Of a DNA stretch of 64,000 bases, positions 9,443-19,513 are shown piece by piece. The notes below the pieces were generated by a model. That model was given only the letters and a program-made list of their open reading frames with translations. It was not told where the DNA came from and searched no databases. Every line of letters begins with the position of its first letter. The stretch's first letter is position 1. The translations under genes and the position numbers were made by a program. The DNA is taken from contig NZ_JJMN01000046.1 in the NCBI RefSeq assembly GCF_000696385.1, forward strand, positions 548,210 to 612,209. The letters are read 5' to 3'. The stretch is from Vibrio metoecus. Lineage in GTDB: Bacteria > Pseudomonadota > Gammaproteobacteria > Enterobacterales > Vibrionaceae.

Positions 9443-10273
9443 GGGTAAAGCAGGTCTTGAATACGTTTTGCTTCTTGTAAACTTTTTAATCCCAATCCCC
9501 CGACGAGGGCATGGCCATCAATCGCTACGATGTTTTTGTTCTTGCCGGCAGGCGTGGCGGCCAACATAGGAACCGCTTTCAATACGGCCTCTGTTCCGCC
9601 CAGCTTTTCTAAGCTACGGCCGCTGACCAAGACCATATCCGGTTGCATTTCAATCATCGATTCCATTGAAAGCGGTTTGTAAGAAACGATCATCTCTGCT
9701 GGATTTTGAGCGCCAGCCAAGCGAATGATCGTGTCTGGTACGGTATTGCTGCCCGCTACATTCGCTGCCCGTCCTTCGTGCAGTAGTAAAAACAAAACCT
9801 TTTTCGCAGTGGTAGGCTGTTTAGCTTGCAAGGCGGTGATCTGTTGCTGCACGGTTTCTTTTAAATGCTGTGTCGTGACATCATCGGTTTTCGTGAGCTG
9901 AGCAATGTGATCAATACGGTTCAATAAACCTTGCGCTGTGGCCTCACTATTAATGATATTCACTTGGATGCCAGCACTACGCAGTTGTTGCAATGCCGTT
10001 TCTGGCCCCATCTCTATCAGAACCGATCAATTGAGTTGGGTTTAAAGCCAGTAAACCTTCCGCCGCTAGACGACGGTGATAACCGATCGTTGGCAGGCTA
10101 AGTGAATCTGGAACTTCGCTAGTCACATCTACGGCGACCAACTGTTTTTCTGCTCCTAGGGCGAGCATCAGCTCAGTGACGGCGCTGCCAGCACTGACGA
10201 TTCTTTCTTGAGCCACGCTGATACCCGATGTACAGCAGGCCAGCAACACAACGAAGGATTGAGTAAGTTTCAT
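9439..10273 (-). CDS. hutB: HutB, periplasmic haemin-binding protein (one frame break)
   Basis: Periplasmic substrate-binding protein of the haem importer, in the BtuF/HmuT fold. It has a signal peptide (MKLTQSFVVLLACCTSGISVA), the early RIVSAGSAVTELMLALG motif, LIGSD, and a C-terminal lobe with VLFLLLHEGRAANVAGS. The frame breaks near 10015: removing one base joins LIGSD to EMGPETALQQL. It follows exbD1 by 10 bases and overlaps hutC. Confidence 0.92.
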
Positions 10274-10283
10274 CTTGTTTCCA

Positions 10284-10700
10284 TTAAGAGTGAGGAGTAT
10301 CCGTCAGCAACTGAGTTGCTGGAATGCCATGTTCTTGTAAAAAGCTCAGCAGTTTGACCAACTGTTGAACTTCTGCACGTTGATCGGCAGCAATCACTAT
10401 AGGTCGTTGATTGCTTTGTACGGTTTCAAGCAGCGCCAATGAGAAATTGTGCCAATCAAGGTAGGTTTTTCCATCGATCGCCCAATAAGGCTCTGTTGCT
10501 AAAATATTGATAGTAATAGACTCTTTATTCACATCGCTTACCACTGGAGAATCCGTCGTAGGCAGGGCGACGTCCAAAGATTCCAAACGTACGGAAGCCG
10601 TCAGCAACAAAAACACCATCACGATGAAAATGATGTCGAGCAACGGGGTGAGATCAGGCGTTAGCCCGAAATCAGCAGGTTTGGTGGAAGATTTAATCAT
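10284..10700 (-). CDS. exbD1: ExbD1, TonB-system energising protein
   Basis: A 138-residue inner-membrane protein with one N-terminal helix (LLDIIFIVMVFLLLTASV) carrying the conserved aspartate needed for proton use, and a periplasmic domain. With ExbB1 it uses the proton gradient to energise TonB1, which opens outer-membrane haem and siderophore receptors. It overlaps the end of exbB1 by eight bases, so translation is probably coupled. The frame is intact. Confidence 0.93.
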   Translation of the reverse strand: MIKSSTKPADFGLTPDLTPLLDIIFIVMVFLLLTASVRLESLDVALPTTDSPVVSDVNKESITINILATEPYWAIDGKTYLDWHNFSLALLETVQSNQRPIVIAADQRAEVQQLVKLLSFLQEHGIPATQLLTDTPHS

Positions 10701-11382
10701 TGCTTTCCACCGTTAAAGTTTGGGGATAGACCACGGATATTGAAGCATTAGCATGGAGAGTCATGCCTTCTAGCCAAAGGTTGACGTAATTCAATGAGTA
10801 TTCCAGTTTGGCCATAGTGCGATCTGCCCACAGATTGAGCAATTGAGCCCCCGCCACGGCTGGTACGGCTATCATCAAACCGGCTGCGGTGGTGTACATT
10901 GCAATGCCTAAGCCATCTGCCAAAACATTCGGGGTAATGCTGCCTGTCGTGGCGGCAACGCCTTTAAACATGTCAATCAAGCCAAGAACGGTACCCAACA
11001 AGCCGAGCAAAGGGCTGATCACGCCGATCAGCGTCAATAACCGTAGACCAGAATTAAACTGATGGCGCTGTTCTTGTAGCCAGATGCCTGCGGCATCTTC
11101 ACGCAGGGATTTTTCAAACTGGTGATGAGCCAGAAGCATGGCGACGCCACGATAAAGTACAGGACGTTTACCCGCGAAATGTTCGGTCAATTCTGCAAGT
11201 TGTGTGGGGTTGCTGGGTGAAACGGCGTCCAGCGCTTGGCGAATTGCACCTTCACCTACGGTTAAACTAAGTAGCACTTGGAAAAGGCGCTCAGCCAGTA
11301 GCATCACGGTTAATGCTGAACAAATGAAAAGTGGCCACGCCATTAGGCCGAGTTGTTGTTGGAGTTGTTGTAACGATTCCAT
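10693..11382 (-). CDS. exbB1: ExbB1, TonB-system proton channel protein
   Basis: MotA/TolQ/ExbB family protein of about 229 residues with three membrane helices. Landmarks are the LLGLLGTVLGLIDMF helix and the following TTAAGLMIAVPAV helix. The start is taken at the ATG at 11382, which overlaps the tonB1 stop (TAATG); the upstream in-frame extension lies inside tonB1 and is not credible. It is the second gene of the tonB1-exbB1-exbD1-hutBCD operon. Confidence 0.93.
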   Translation of the reverse strand: MESLQQLQQQLGLMAWPLFICSALTVMLLAERLFQVLLSLTVGEGAIRQALDAVSPSNPTQLAELTEHFAGKRPVLYRGVAMLLAHHQFEKSLREDAAGIWLQEQRHQFNSGLRLLTLIGVISPLLGLLGTVLGLIDMFKGVAATTGSITPNVLADGLGIAMYTTAAGLMIAVPAVAGAQLLNLWADRTMAKLEYSLNYVNLWLEGMTLHANASISVVYPQTLTVESND

Positions 11383-12081
11383 TAGCCTTCCAATTTGAAA
11401 CGAACAGGGATATGAACACGATGTGCAACAGGCACACCATCGAGAACGCGTGGAGAAAACTTCCATTGTTTAATCGCTTCGAGAGCGGATTGATCCAAAA
11501 TTGCGGTGCCTGATGAGGTGAGCAGTTGTTGTTTGATCTGATTACCTTGCTCATCAAGCCAAATTTCATACATCACCGTACCTTCGATCCCCCTCTTTTG
11601 TGCAATTCGAGGGTAACGAGGTTGTACTGGCGTGGTCACAAAAGCGGGTTTGTCGACCAAAATCGGCTGACTGCTGACCCCTTGGCTCGCGGTGGTCGGT
11701 TTCGCCTGCGTTGGCTCGCTTTTGGGCTCATTCACGGATGTGTCGAGCTTTTCGGTATTGGTTTTGCTCACTGGAGCTTGTTTTGCTTGCGCTGCAGGAA
11801 CGGGCTTTTTCACCACTTTGGGTTTAGGCGTGGGTTTGGTCTTTTCGATTTTCGGTTTGGCTGGCGCCGGTTTTACCTGCTCTTCAGGTGGCACTGATTG
11901 GCTGGTGACCGGCTCGGCAGGGGCAGAAGGTTTGGGCATCGCGACCAGATTAATCGAAACCGATGGATTTGGATTTCCAGCAGGCATAGCAAACACTTGA
12001 GCTTCATCCGTACGTGATAAGCAATACAGCATGAAAAGCGATAGAAAGCCCCCCTGCAATAACATACCTCTTCAGATTCAC
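11382..12081 (-). CDS. tonB1: TonB1, energy transducer for haem and siderophore uptake (probable frame break near the start)
   Basis: Order: N-terminal membrane anchor, a long proline- and lysine-rich spacer (KPKIEKTKPTPKPKVVKK), and the C-terminal TonB domain with QPRYPRIAQKRGIEGTV and WKFSPR. I place the start at the GTG at 12081, which follows GGAAGGAAGAC and encodes VNLKRYVIAGGLSIAFHAV, a typical TonB anchor. That frame must slip by one base near 12009 to join EAQVFAMPAGNP. An ATG at 12065 in the downstream frame avoids a break and also encodes a hydrophobic start, but has no good ribosome site. The promoter faces hutW across a Fur-box region, so iron repression is expected. Confidence 0.88.
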
Positions 12082-12211
12082 GTCTTCCTTCCTTACTGAT
12101 CAACGGTGCCATTTGCGTACCGAATGGCAAATTCATACTGTCGTGAGAGCGAAGAGACGAGCGTGCTCGCATCGCCTAGCTCATTGAGTCACTATTATCA
12201 TCCCATATTTA

Positions 12212-12245
12212 AATAATATCAATTATCAATTGCATTATCATTAGC
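12212..12245. promoter_or_regulatory. Fur-box region between tonB1 and hutW
   Basis: An AT-rich stretch containing several overlapping copies of the Fur hexamer (GATAAT / ATTATC, e.g. CAATTATCAATTGCATTATC). It lies in the 197-base gap between divergent tonB1 and hutW. Haem uptake genes are classically Fur-repressed, and one site here could serve both directions. Confidence 0.75.
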
Positions 12246-12278
12246 ATCATTTTATGATTTTGCCATCTATGAGATGGA

Positions 12279-13685
12279 ATGAAGCGCAACCCTTATCACA
12301 TGGGTGTTAGCGAGAGAAATAGTATGTTGATGTTAGATAGTTTTGATGAATCGATTGTGGGGGCAGATACGTCAGATCCGCTGCGTTTTGCTTTCAAAAA
12401 TAAGCATTCTGCTCACGCGGGGGGCAGTGCGAGCCCCGTTGCTGCACATGAACAAGCGCAGGTTTGGCAACAAATTACGCAATCGACCATTCTGCGCCAA
12501 CATGCTCGTTGCCTATACATCCATGTGCCTTTTTGTCGAGTACGCTGTACTTTCTGTAATTTTTTTCAAAATGCGGCCAGCCGTCAGTTGGTTGATGCGT
12601 ATTTTGCAGCGCTATTGGTCGAGATTAAGCAAAAAGCGGCGTTGCCATGGACGCAAACAGGCGTTTTTCATGCAGTTTATATTGGCGGAGGAACACCTAC
12701 GGAGCTGTCTCCACAGCAAATTCGTACGCTAGGTAAGGCGATTCGTGATTCATTCCCGCTATCGACCGATTGTGAAATTACCCTAGAAGGCCGCATTCAT
12801 CGCTTCAGTGATGAAATGTTTGAGCAAGCCCTCGAAGGGGGCTTCAATCGCTTCTCGTTTGGAGTACAGAGTTTTAATACTCAGGTTCGCCGTCGAGCCA
12901 AACGCTTGGACGATCGTGAAGTGGTGATGGAACGAATTGCCTCTTTAGCCGCGACACAGCAAGCGCCTATCGTCATTGATCTGCTGTATGGGCTGCCATA
13001 CCAAACGGCACAAGTGTTTGAACAAGACTTGCAAGATTTCATGCAAACTGGTGCACAAGGTATTGATTTGTATCAGCTTGTCGTTGGCGGTAGCGCGCCG
13101 ATGCTCAATCTGGTTGAAAAAGGTAAATTACCACCGCCAGCCACCACACCCGATAAAGCCACCTTGTATCAAATCGGGGCGGAGTTTATGGCCAAGCATC
13201 ATTTGCGCCCTTTGAGCGTCAATCATTGGACGCGTGATAACCGTGAGCGGAGCCTATACAACAGTTTGGCAAAAACGTACGCCGAAGTTTTACCGATAGG
13301 TTGCGGAGCGGGGGGGAACCTCGGTGGTTACTCTTTAATGCAACATCGCCAACTTTCTACTTATCTTGAGGCAATGCAAAATGGCCAATCTGTCGTCGCT
13401 ATGATGGCTCGCCAACACGACTATGAGTCAGTCTTTGCTGCCTTAAAATCGGGTTTTGATTCTGGTGTGGTGGCCAAATCTCGCTTGCCGTCCTGCAATC
13501 AGCGCCCCACGTTTGACTGGCTAAAACCGCTCTTTGTTCGTTGGCAGGCGTTAGGCTTAGTGGAACTCGATCAAGAATATTTAACTCTTACTATGGCTGG
13601 CCGTTTTTGGTCAGTGAGTTTGGCACAAGCTTGCATTCACGTTCTCATTCACTCGTACCAAAATCAACAGCAGCGTATCGCATAA
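12279..13685 (+). CDS. hutW: HutW, radical-SAM haem utilisation protein
   Basis: A 468-residue radical SAM enzyme of the HemN/ChuW group. The iron-sulfur motif CRVRCTFC (CX3CX2C) follows CLYIHVPF, then GGGTPTEL and a TIM-barrel body (EGRIHRFSD, GVQSF, DLLYGLPYQT). Related ChuW opens the haem ring without oxygen, so HutW is inferred to release iron from haem in anaerobic conditions, complementing HutZ. The start at 12279 is the longest; an ATG at 12324 (MLMLDSF) is a second choice. It is the first gene of hutWXZ, with hutX 16 bases on. Confidence 0.92.
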   Translation: MKRNPYHMGVSERNSMLMLDSFDESIVGADTSDPLRFAFKNKHSAHAGGSASPVAAHEQAQVWQQITQSTILRQHARCLYIHVPFCRVRCTFCNFFQNAASRQLVDAYFAALLVEIKQKAALPWTQTGVFHAVYIGGGTPTELSPQQIRTLGKAIRDSFPLSTDCEITLEGRIHRFSDEMFEQALEGGFNRFSFGVQSFNTQVRRRAKRLDDREVVMERIASLAATQQAPIVIDLLYGLPYQTAQVFEQDLQDFMQTGAQGIDLYQLVVGGSAPMLNLVEKGKLPPPATTPDKATLYQIGAEFMAKHHLRPLSVNHWTRDNRERSLYNSLAKTYAEVLPIGCGAGGNLGGYSLMQHRQLSTYLEAMQNGQSVVAMMARQHDYESVFAALKSGFDSGVVAKSRLPSCNQRPTFDWLKPLFVRWQALGLVELDQEYLTLTMAGRFWSVSLAQACIHVLIHSYQNQQQRIA

Positions 13686-13701
13686 CTAGACTGGAAAAAT
13701 A

Positions 13702-14205
13702 ATGGAATCACTACAAATAAAAGTGGCTCAATTGCTTGAGCAACAACCAACTTTATTACCTGCTGCGATGGCAGAACTACTGGCAGTCACGGAGTTTGAC
13801 ATCATCAACGCATTACCCCAAGAGATGGTGGCGGTGGTTGACGGAGCTCAAGCACAAACGATTTTAGAAAGCCTGCCGGCTTGGGGGCCAGTCACGACTA
13901 TTATGACGGTTGCAGGTTGTATTTTTGAAGTGAAAGCCCCCTTTCCAAAAGGGAAGTTGGCCCGAGGTTACTACAATTTAATGGGCCGAGAAGGGGAGCT
14001 GCATGGTCACCTTAAACTAGAAAACATTAGCTATGTTGCTTTAGTTAGCAAACCGTTTATGGGGCGAGAAAGCCATTACTTTGGTTTTTTCACTGCACAA
14101 GGCGAAAATGCGTTCAAGATTTATTTAGGGCGAGATGAAAAGCGTGAACTGCTTCCTGAGCAAGTGGCGCGCTTTAAAGCCATGCAGCAGCAACATCAAC
14201 AATAA
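13702..14205 (+). CDS. hutX: HutX, cytoplasmic haem carrier
   Basis: A 167-residue protein of the HutX/ChuX family. In this family the protein binds haem in the cytoplasm and passes it to HutZ. Recognised by its length, position between hutW and hutZ, and family stretches such as WGPVTTIM, CIFEVKAPFPKG and GYYNLMGR. No signal peptide. The frame is intact. A 156-base gap before hutZ shows no gene. Confidence 0.92.
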   Translation: MESLQIKVAQLLEQQPTLLPAAMAELLAVTEFDIINALPQEMVAVVDGAQAQTILESLPAWGPVTTIMTVAGCIFEVKAPFPKGKLARGYYNLMGREGELHGHLKLENISYVALVSKPFMGRESHYFGFFTAQGENAFKIYLGRDEKRELLPEQVARFKAMQQQHQQ

Positions 14206-14361
14206 TTATTGCCCACTTTATTTGATGGCGCCGTTGGTGAAGCGAGTTTGAGGCTGCCAAGATGCGCCGAATTGCCCATGAGTAAATGGCTATAGGTTAG
14301 GCGCGGCTTTCAAACTGTTTTGAGAATAACTCGAATAAAAATATCGTTGAGGAGAAAGTAA

Positions 14362-14892
14362 ATGGATCAGCAAGTTAAACAAGAGCGTCTTCAAGGACGC
14401 CTAGAGCCAGAAATTAAAGAGTTTCGTCAAGAGCGTAAAACGCTGCAACTGGCCACTGTGGATGCACAAGGTCGCCCGAATGTCAGTTATGCCCCTTTTG
14501 TGCAAAACCAAGAAGGGTATTTTGTGCTGATTTCACAAATTGCTCGTCATGCGCGTAATCTTGAGGTCAATCCACAAGTTTCTATCATGATGATTGAAGA
14601 TGAATCGGAAGCGAAGCAGCTTTTCGCGCGTAAACGCCTCACTTTCGATGCCGTTGCAAGCATTGTTGCTCGTGATAGCGAATTATGGTGCCAAGTGGTT
14701 GCGCAGATGGGCGATCGTTTCGGTGAGATCATTGATGGGTTAAGTCAGCTACAAGATTTCATTCTTTTCCGCTTACAGCCGGAACAAGGCTTGTTCGTGA
14801 AAGGTTTCGGTCAAGCTTACCAAGTTTCAGGTGATGATCTGGTTGATTTCATCCATCTACAAGAAGGCCATCGTAAAATCTCTAACGCTTAA
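14362..14892 (+). CDS. hutZ: HutZ, haem-degrading enzyme
   Basis: A 176-residue split-barrel (pyridoxamine-phosphate-oxidase-like) protein. Both residues I recall as critical in V. cholerae HutZ, the haem ligand His170 and its partner Asp132, are at exactly those positions here. It breaks down haem using oxygen to release iron. A good ribosome site (GGAGAAAG) precedes the ATG. Last gene of hutWXZ. Confidence 0.94.
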   Translation: MDQQVKQERLQGRLEPEIKEFRQERKTLQLATVDAQGRPNVSYAPFVQNQEGYFVLISQIARHARNLEVNPQVSIMMIEDESEAKQLFARKRLTFDAVASIVARDSELWCQVVAQMGDRFGEIIDGLSQLQDFILFRLQPEQGLFVKGFGQAYQVSGDDLVDFIHLQEGHRKISNA

Positions 14893-14921
14893 ACTTCAAA
14901 ATGGGGTGTAAATCTGCCGGT

Positions 14922-15089
14922 TTAACCTAAGGCGTATTTGTGGCGTAATTCTAAAGATAAATCATGATTGAGCGGTTGAAAAATCAGCCGCTTAACTTCG
15001 GCTGCCAATCCGTCAAATGACGCTGCGCTAAAATCGTTCCCCGCTTTTTGAATAGAAATAATGTGACCATCTGCGCATAAAATTGTCAT
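14922..15089 (-). CDS. Small hypothetical protein (55 residues)
   Basis: A 55-residue open frame beginning MTILCADGHIISIQKAG, with GAGG about ten bases before the ATG. The composition is protein-like (mixed charges, no long low-complexity run) and the frame fills the gap between hutZ and the next chemoreceptor gene on the opposite strand. I do not recognise the family and see no motif or membrane segment. Confidence 0.55.
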   Translation of the reverse strand: MTILCADGHIISIQKAGNDFSAASFDGLAAEVKRLIFQPLNHDLSLELRHKYALG

Positions 15090-15272
15090 TTTCAATCCTC
15101 TTTCACCTCAAAACTGCTGTCTGATTAGCGCTCAGGATTGGCTTGCTCAATATCCATAGAAAAAAAGCGTAATTCGTCTACAAGTTTGCTGTACATCTTC
15201 TAAGCTGAAAGTAACAACAAAAAGGTCATTATAAATGACCGAAAAGGTACTTTTTTCCTAGAAGGAACTTCC

Positions 15273-17009
15273 ATGAAGATTAATACGACCATGAAACTTG
15301 TTTTCGCCGCCATAGGCATTGGCATTGCGGTGAGTATGGTGACCGTGTTTCAACTTGATAGCCTTGAGAAAGATGCGGATCGACTCGCGCAAATTCGTTA
15401 TCAATCCTACCAAGCGGCTGATGAGTTGCGTCAAAGCTCAGATGATTTGACTCGTCTTGGGCGTACATACGTAGTCACTGGCGATGACAAATACGAAAAA
15501 ATGTATATGGATATTCTCGACATTCGTAACGGGAAAAAGCCTCGCCCGGAAAACTATCACACGATTTATTGGGATTTGGTGCTGCAATATGGCCAGAAAC
15601 CCAAGCCAGATGGTAATACGATCGCTCTGCAACAAATGATGAAAGATCTTGGTTTCACCGATAAAGAGTTTGCATTGCTTAAAGAAGCGCAAAATAACTC
15701 GGATGCTTTGGTGAATATGGAAGTCAAAGCCATGAATGCGGTAAAAGGCCTGTTTCCAGATGCCAGTGGCAATTACACGGTGAAAGGTGAACCCGATAAA
15801 AATATGGCGATTCAATTACTGCACAGTGATGAATACCACCGTGAAAAAGCCAAGATCATGGCACCGATTGACCGTTTTTTTGAAGAACTTGAAAATCGAA
15901 CCTCGCAGCAATTTAACCAAGCGGCGGAACAGGTAAAAAATTCGGTACTCATTGGTAACATCTCTTTGATCCTTGTCGCGATTATTGCAATTGTGGGTTA
16001 CGCCATCGTCAATCGTAAGATTGTTGCCCCCGTTGATCGCATGGCACTGGTTCTACAAAAAGCAGACGACAACTCAGATCTCACTCTGCGTGTTGAAGAT
16101 AAAAGTGATGATGAGCTTGGTGTGATTGGGCGTACGATCAACAAAGTGTTGGCGAGTTACGGCACCACCATTGATAAGATTAACCAAGTGAATCACACCA
16201 TCTCCTCAATATCAGATACCATTCGTAGTATCACGGATCAAAATATGAAGATGTCGAGCCAACAAGATCAAGAGTTGGAGATGGCGGCAACGGCAATGGA
16301 AGAGATGACTTCAGCTCTCTCCAGTGTTTCACAAAGTACCAATATGGCGGAAGAATACGCAGGCAGCGCCGAGAAAGAAGCGAACAACAGCAAACAAGTG
16401 TTTGAGAAAACCATTCGAGAATTTGCGGACCTAGATGGCGAATTCCAGAAAACATCCGAAATCATTCAACAATTGGCGACCGAATCGAATAACGTGGGCA
16501 ATGTGTTGGATGTGATTAAAGCGATAGCTGAACAAACTAACCTACTGGCACTCAACGCGGCGATTGAAGCGGCACGTGCGGGTGAGCAAGGCCGAGGTTT
16601 TGCGGTGGTGGCTGATGAAGTACGTTCTTTGGCGCAACGGACACAAGAGTCGACAGGTGAAATCGAAACCATGATTTCAATGCTGCAAGAAAAAGCAGAA
16701 ATGTCGACCAAAACCATTCGTGTCAGTGCGGATAAAATGCAATCAACCCGAGGAAACATGGGCGTCGCCAATGATTCTCTCGTCGCGATTCAAGGCTCCG
16801 CAAAAGAGATCCACAAACTGAATACCTCAATTGCAGCGGCAACGGAAGAGCAGTTGGCGGTCAGTGATGAGATTTCAAGTAACCTCAGTACGATCAAAAC
16901 ATTGTCAGGTGAAATGAATCTTGCCATCAAACAACTCGGCCCAGTGGTGGTGGATTTGCAACATAACGTTGATGATCTCAATAGCGCGATAGCGCATATC
17001 CGCACTTAA
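15273..17009 (+). CDS. Methyl-accepting chemotaxis protein with a long helical sensor domain
   Basis: A 578-residue receptor. Order: N-terminal membrane helix ([18 protein letters not shown]), a periplasmic, mostly helical sensor of about 190 residues, a second helix ([20 protein letters not shown]), HAMP domain, and a signalling domain with [20 protein letters not shown]. The sensor is not the Cache type seen in the other receptor of this window; it resembles the helical-bundle class. The ligand is not predictable. It stands next to the hut genes but is separately transcribed and has its own terminator. Confidence 0.92.
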   Translation: MKINTTMKLVFAAIGIGIAVSMVTVFQLDSLEKDADRLAQIRYQSYQAADELRQSSDDLTRLGRTYVVTGDDKYEKMYMDILDIRNGKKPRPENYHTIYWDLVLQYGQKPKPDGNTIALQQMMKDLGFTDKEFALLKEAQNNSDALVNMEVKAMNAVKGLFPDASGNYTVKGEPDKNMAIQLLHSDEYHREKAKIMAPIDRFFEELENRTSQQFNQAAEQVKNSVLIGNISLILVAIIAIVGYAIVNRKIVAPVDRMALVLQKADDNSDLTLRVEDKSDDELGVIGRTINKVLASYGTTIDKINQVNHTISSISDTIRSITDQNMKMSSQQDQELEMAATAMEEMTSALSSVSQSTNMAEEYAGSAEKEANNSKQVFEKTIREFADLDGEFQKTSEIIQQLATESNNVGNVLDVIKAIAEQTNLLALNAAIEAARAGEQGRGFAVVADEVRSLAQRTQESTGEIETMISMLQEKAEMSTKTIRVSADKMQSTRGNMGVANDSLVAIQGSAKEIHKLNTSIAAATEEQLAVSDEISSNLSTIKTLSGEMNLAIKQLGPVVVDLQHNVDDLNSAIAHIRT

Positions 17010-17027
17010 ATCAGCCCTGTAAGCTAG

Positions 17028-17057
17028 AAATGCCTTCGTATACGAAGGCATTTTTTT
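17028..17057 (+). terminator. Strong rho-independent terminator after the chemoreceptor gene
   Basis: Perfect inverted repeat AAATGCCTTCGTA / TACGAAGGCATTT followed by eight T. Confidence 0.9.
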
Positions 17058-17323
17058 TGTGACCATCACAAAAATCAGCGTAAGGAATGATCAATACACG
17101 TCAAACGGCTTATAAGTGGGCAACAAACCGTGGTTATTAGTCATCGGATGGCTAGCCGAGCGCGAGGATTTCAGCCGCCGAGTTGGGTCGGTTCGCTTTT
17201 TTAACCGATGCCGCTATTCACTGGCAGTGCTTGATGATGGCACCTTCGCTTTAAGGTATATCGGCGATAGCAACCATTTATGTTCTACGCTTAAACAGCC
17301 ATCAACGATAAGGAGCGCGTGAT

Positions 17324-18457
17324 ATGAAAGTGGTGATCGCCCCAGATTCCTTTAAAGAAAGCCTAACCGCAAAACAGGTGTGTGATGCGATTCAGGCGGG
17401 TCTTGCACGCGTGTGGAATGACGCCAAGTTTGTTGCAATTCCCGTTGCGGATGGTGGTGAAGGAACCGTGCAATCACTGGTGGATGCCACACAAGGACGC
17501 ATCGTGGATGTCAACGTGATGGGGCCACAAGGTAAGCGAGTGGACGCTTTCTACGGGATATTGGGAGATAACCAGACTGCGGTGATCGAAATGGCGGCGG
17601 CAAGTGGTTTGCATCATGTACCCATCACGCAGCGCGATCCTAAACTAACCACCAGTTTTGGCACAGGCGAACTGATGGTTCACGCGTTGGATCAAGGCAT
17701 CACTAAACTGATTATTGGATTAGGCGGTAGTGCTACCAATGATGGTGGGGTTGGAATGCTGACTGCACTTGGTGCGCAATTTACCAATGCTGAGGGGGCG
17801 CCGATTCAACTGACTGGCGGAGGTTTACGGGAATTGTCCAACGTTGACTTGAGCCATTTCGATCCTCGTTTGCAGCACTGTGATTTGCTAGTGGCTTGTG
17901 ATGTAAATAACCCTTTGTGTGGCCCCAAAGGCGCTTCAGCGGTGTTTGGCCCGCAGAAAGGAGCCAGCCCAGAGGATGTTCAATTATTGGATGATGCATT
18001 ACAACGGTTTGGCTTGCTCTCGGAACAAGTTACGGGTAAAGCGGTGTTAAATAGCGCAGGTGCCGGCGCGGCCGGTGGCATGGGCGCAGCGCTGCTTGCT
18101 TATACGCATGCGACGTTACGTCCGGGGATTGAGATTGTTTTGGAAACCGTACAATTTGCCCATCAAGTCTGTGATGCCGATGTAGTGATCACGGGAGAAG
18201 GGCGAATCGATAGTCAAACGGTGCAGGGAAAGACTCCCATTGGGGTTGCCAAAGTGGCGAAACGGTTTGGTGTTCCCGTTATTGCGCTATGTGGGTGTAC
18301 AGGGGATAACTATCAAGCGGCTTATGAATGTGGTATTGATGCCATCTTTGCGGCGGTGCCAAGAGCGATGTCGCTAGAAGAGGCGCTCATTGAGTCTGAT
18401 GTTAACTTGGTCGATTTGGCGGAAAATGTCGCCAGATTGTGGGTGATCTCCCAATAA
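17324..18457 (+). CDS. Glycerate kinase (type I)
   Basis: A 377-residue glycerate kinase of the GlxK/GarK family, which phosphorylates glycerate with ATP in the glyoxylate/glycerate branch. Family landmarks are the N-terminal VIAPDSFKESLTA, VADGGEGT, the glycine-rich GLGGSATNDGGVGML, and VITGEGRIDSQT. AAGGAG lies ahead of the ATG. The 266 bases before it (17058-17323) include an open frame of 68 codons that I do not consider a gene, and one weak stem CGGTT/AACCG; no regulator gene adjoins. Confidence 0.92.
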   Translation: MKVVIAPDSFKESLTAKQVCDAIQAGLARVWNDAKFVAIPVADGGEGTVQSLVDATQGRIVDVNVMGPQGKRVDAFYGILGDNQTAVIEMAAASGLHHVPITQRDPKLTTSFGTGELMVHALDQGITKLIIGLGGSATNDGGVGMLTALGAQFTNAEGAPIQLTGGGLRELSNVDLSHFDPRLQHCDLLVACDVNNPLCGPKGASAVFGPQKGASPEDVQLLDDALQRFGLLSEQVTGKAVLNSAGAGAAGGMGAALLAYTHATLRPGIEIVLETVQFAHQVCDADVVITGEGRIDSQTVQGKTPIGVAKVAKRFGVPVIALCGCTGDNYQAAYECGIDAIFAAVPRAMSLEEALIESDVNLVDLAENVARLWVISQ

Positions 18458-18591
18458 ATTCGCAGGCAGACAAACGTCGTTTTTTTCTTTTCTGGCTTAA
18501 GCCATTCTTTTCTGAGTTTCTTGATCCCATGTTGAACACCTGTTTAGGTGGTTACTTATAACGAAAATAGTGATTTAGAAAGGACTCTCCT

Positions 18592-19431
18592 ATGTCAAAA
18601 TGGCTTCGCCTACTCCTACTTTGCACTCTGTTAGTTGGGTGTGGTACTAAGTTTGTTTATCACCACCTCGATTGGTTCGCGATTCACTACATCGAAGATT
18701 TTGTGGATCTTAATGAACAACAAAAGACGATGATAGAAGAGGTGATGCCAAGTCTTGTTGAGTGGCATAAAGCCGAAGCGCTACCGAGCTACGTGAAGCA
18801 AGTTGATGAATTATTGGTCCTACCGCTACGTGAGGTGACGGTTGCGCAAATAGCTCAACACCAAGAGCGGGCTCGTGTGTACTATGAACAGTTGGTGAAA
18901 AAAGTGCTTACCAACGTAGCGCAAGTCGCCGTTACGCTCAGTGAAAAACAAGTTGACCAGTTCATGGAGTCGGTTTTAAAGAGACACGAAAAATTTGCGA
19001 AAAAATACCGTGATATGAATGACTCAGAATTACGTGAATTTTACCAAGAGAAAGTTACTGAGGACTTGGAAGAATGGTTGGGGCCGCTTACTTCAGAGCA
19101 AAAAGAGGTAGTAAAGGCGTGGAGTCTTAATATTCAATCCACGATCAGTGATTGGGTAGTGGTGCAGATGACGTTTCGTGAACAAATTCGAGCGTTGTTT
19201 GATAAACGTCAGCAACCTGAACAATTTCAGGCTCACCTTGATCAACTACTGTTGAACTCAGAATCGTATTACAGCCCGATATTAAAAGCTAAGCTTGCCT
19301 ACAACCGTGAATTGGCTCAACGGTATTTGGTGGATATTTTGTGCATTAGTTCACCTAAGCAGGAGCAGCATTTCCGACAGGAACTACAAGACTGGAAAGA
19401 AATCGGTTTGGATCTTTTGGCAACAAATTAA
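18592..19431 (+). CDS. DUF6279-type lipoprotein
   Basis: A 279-residue lipoprotein with a short signal peptide and lipobox (LLVGC, Cys at residue 17). The mature part is strongly helical and charged (EDFVDLNEQQKTMIEEV, EWHKAEALPSY) and fits the DUF6279 family common in Vibrio. It probably sits on the periplasmic face of a membrane. No function is known. It is followed at 82 bases by a small barrel protein gene, possibly in one transcript. Confidence 0.78.
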   Translation: MSKWLRLLLLCTLLVGCGTKFVYHHLDWFAIHYIEDFVDLNEQQKTMIEEVMPSLVEWHKAEALPSYVKQVDELLVLPLREVTVAQIAQHQERARVYYEQLVKKVLTNVAQVAVTLSEKQVDQFMESVLKRHEKFAKKYRDMNDSELREFYQEKVTEDLEEWLGPLTSEQKEVVKAWSLNIQSTISDWVVVQMTFREQIRALFDKRQQPEQFQAHLDQLLLNSESYYSPILKAKLAYNRELAQRYLVDILCISSPKQEQHFRQELQDWKEIGLDLLATN

Positions 19432-19513
19432 GTAAAGGTGTGAATCCTCCGGTTGAAAAGCGCAAATCAAGCGGTTAAATTTCGAGTCATAAACAAAACT
19501 ATAGGATAACCAA

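Noticed and set aside
11382..12065. TonB1 starting at the ATG at 12065 with no frame break
   Set aside because: It lacks a ribosome site, while the GTG at 12081 has a strong one and encodes the typical anchor start. Kept as an alternative in the entry.
17116..17322. Open frame of 68 codons before the glycerate kinase gene
   Set aside because: No ribosome site, odd composition and no recognisable domain; probably a chance frame in an untranslated leader.
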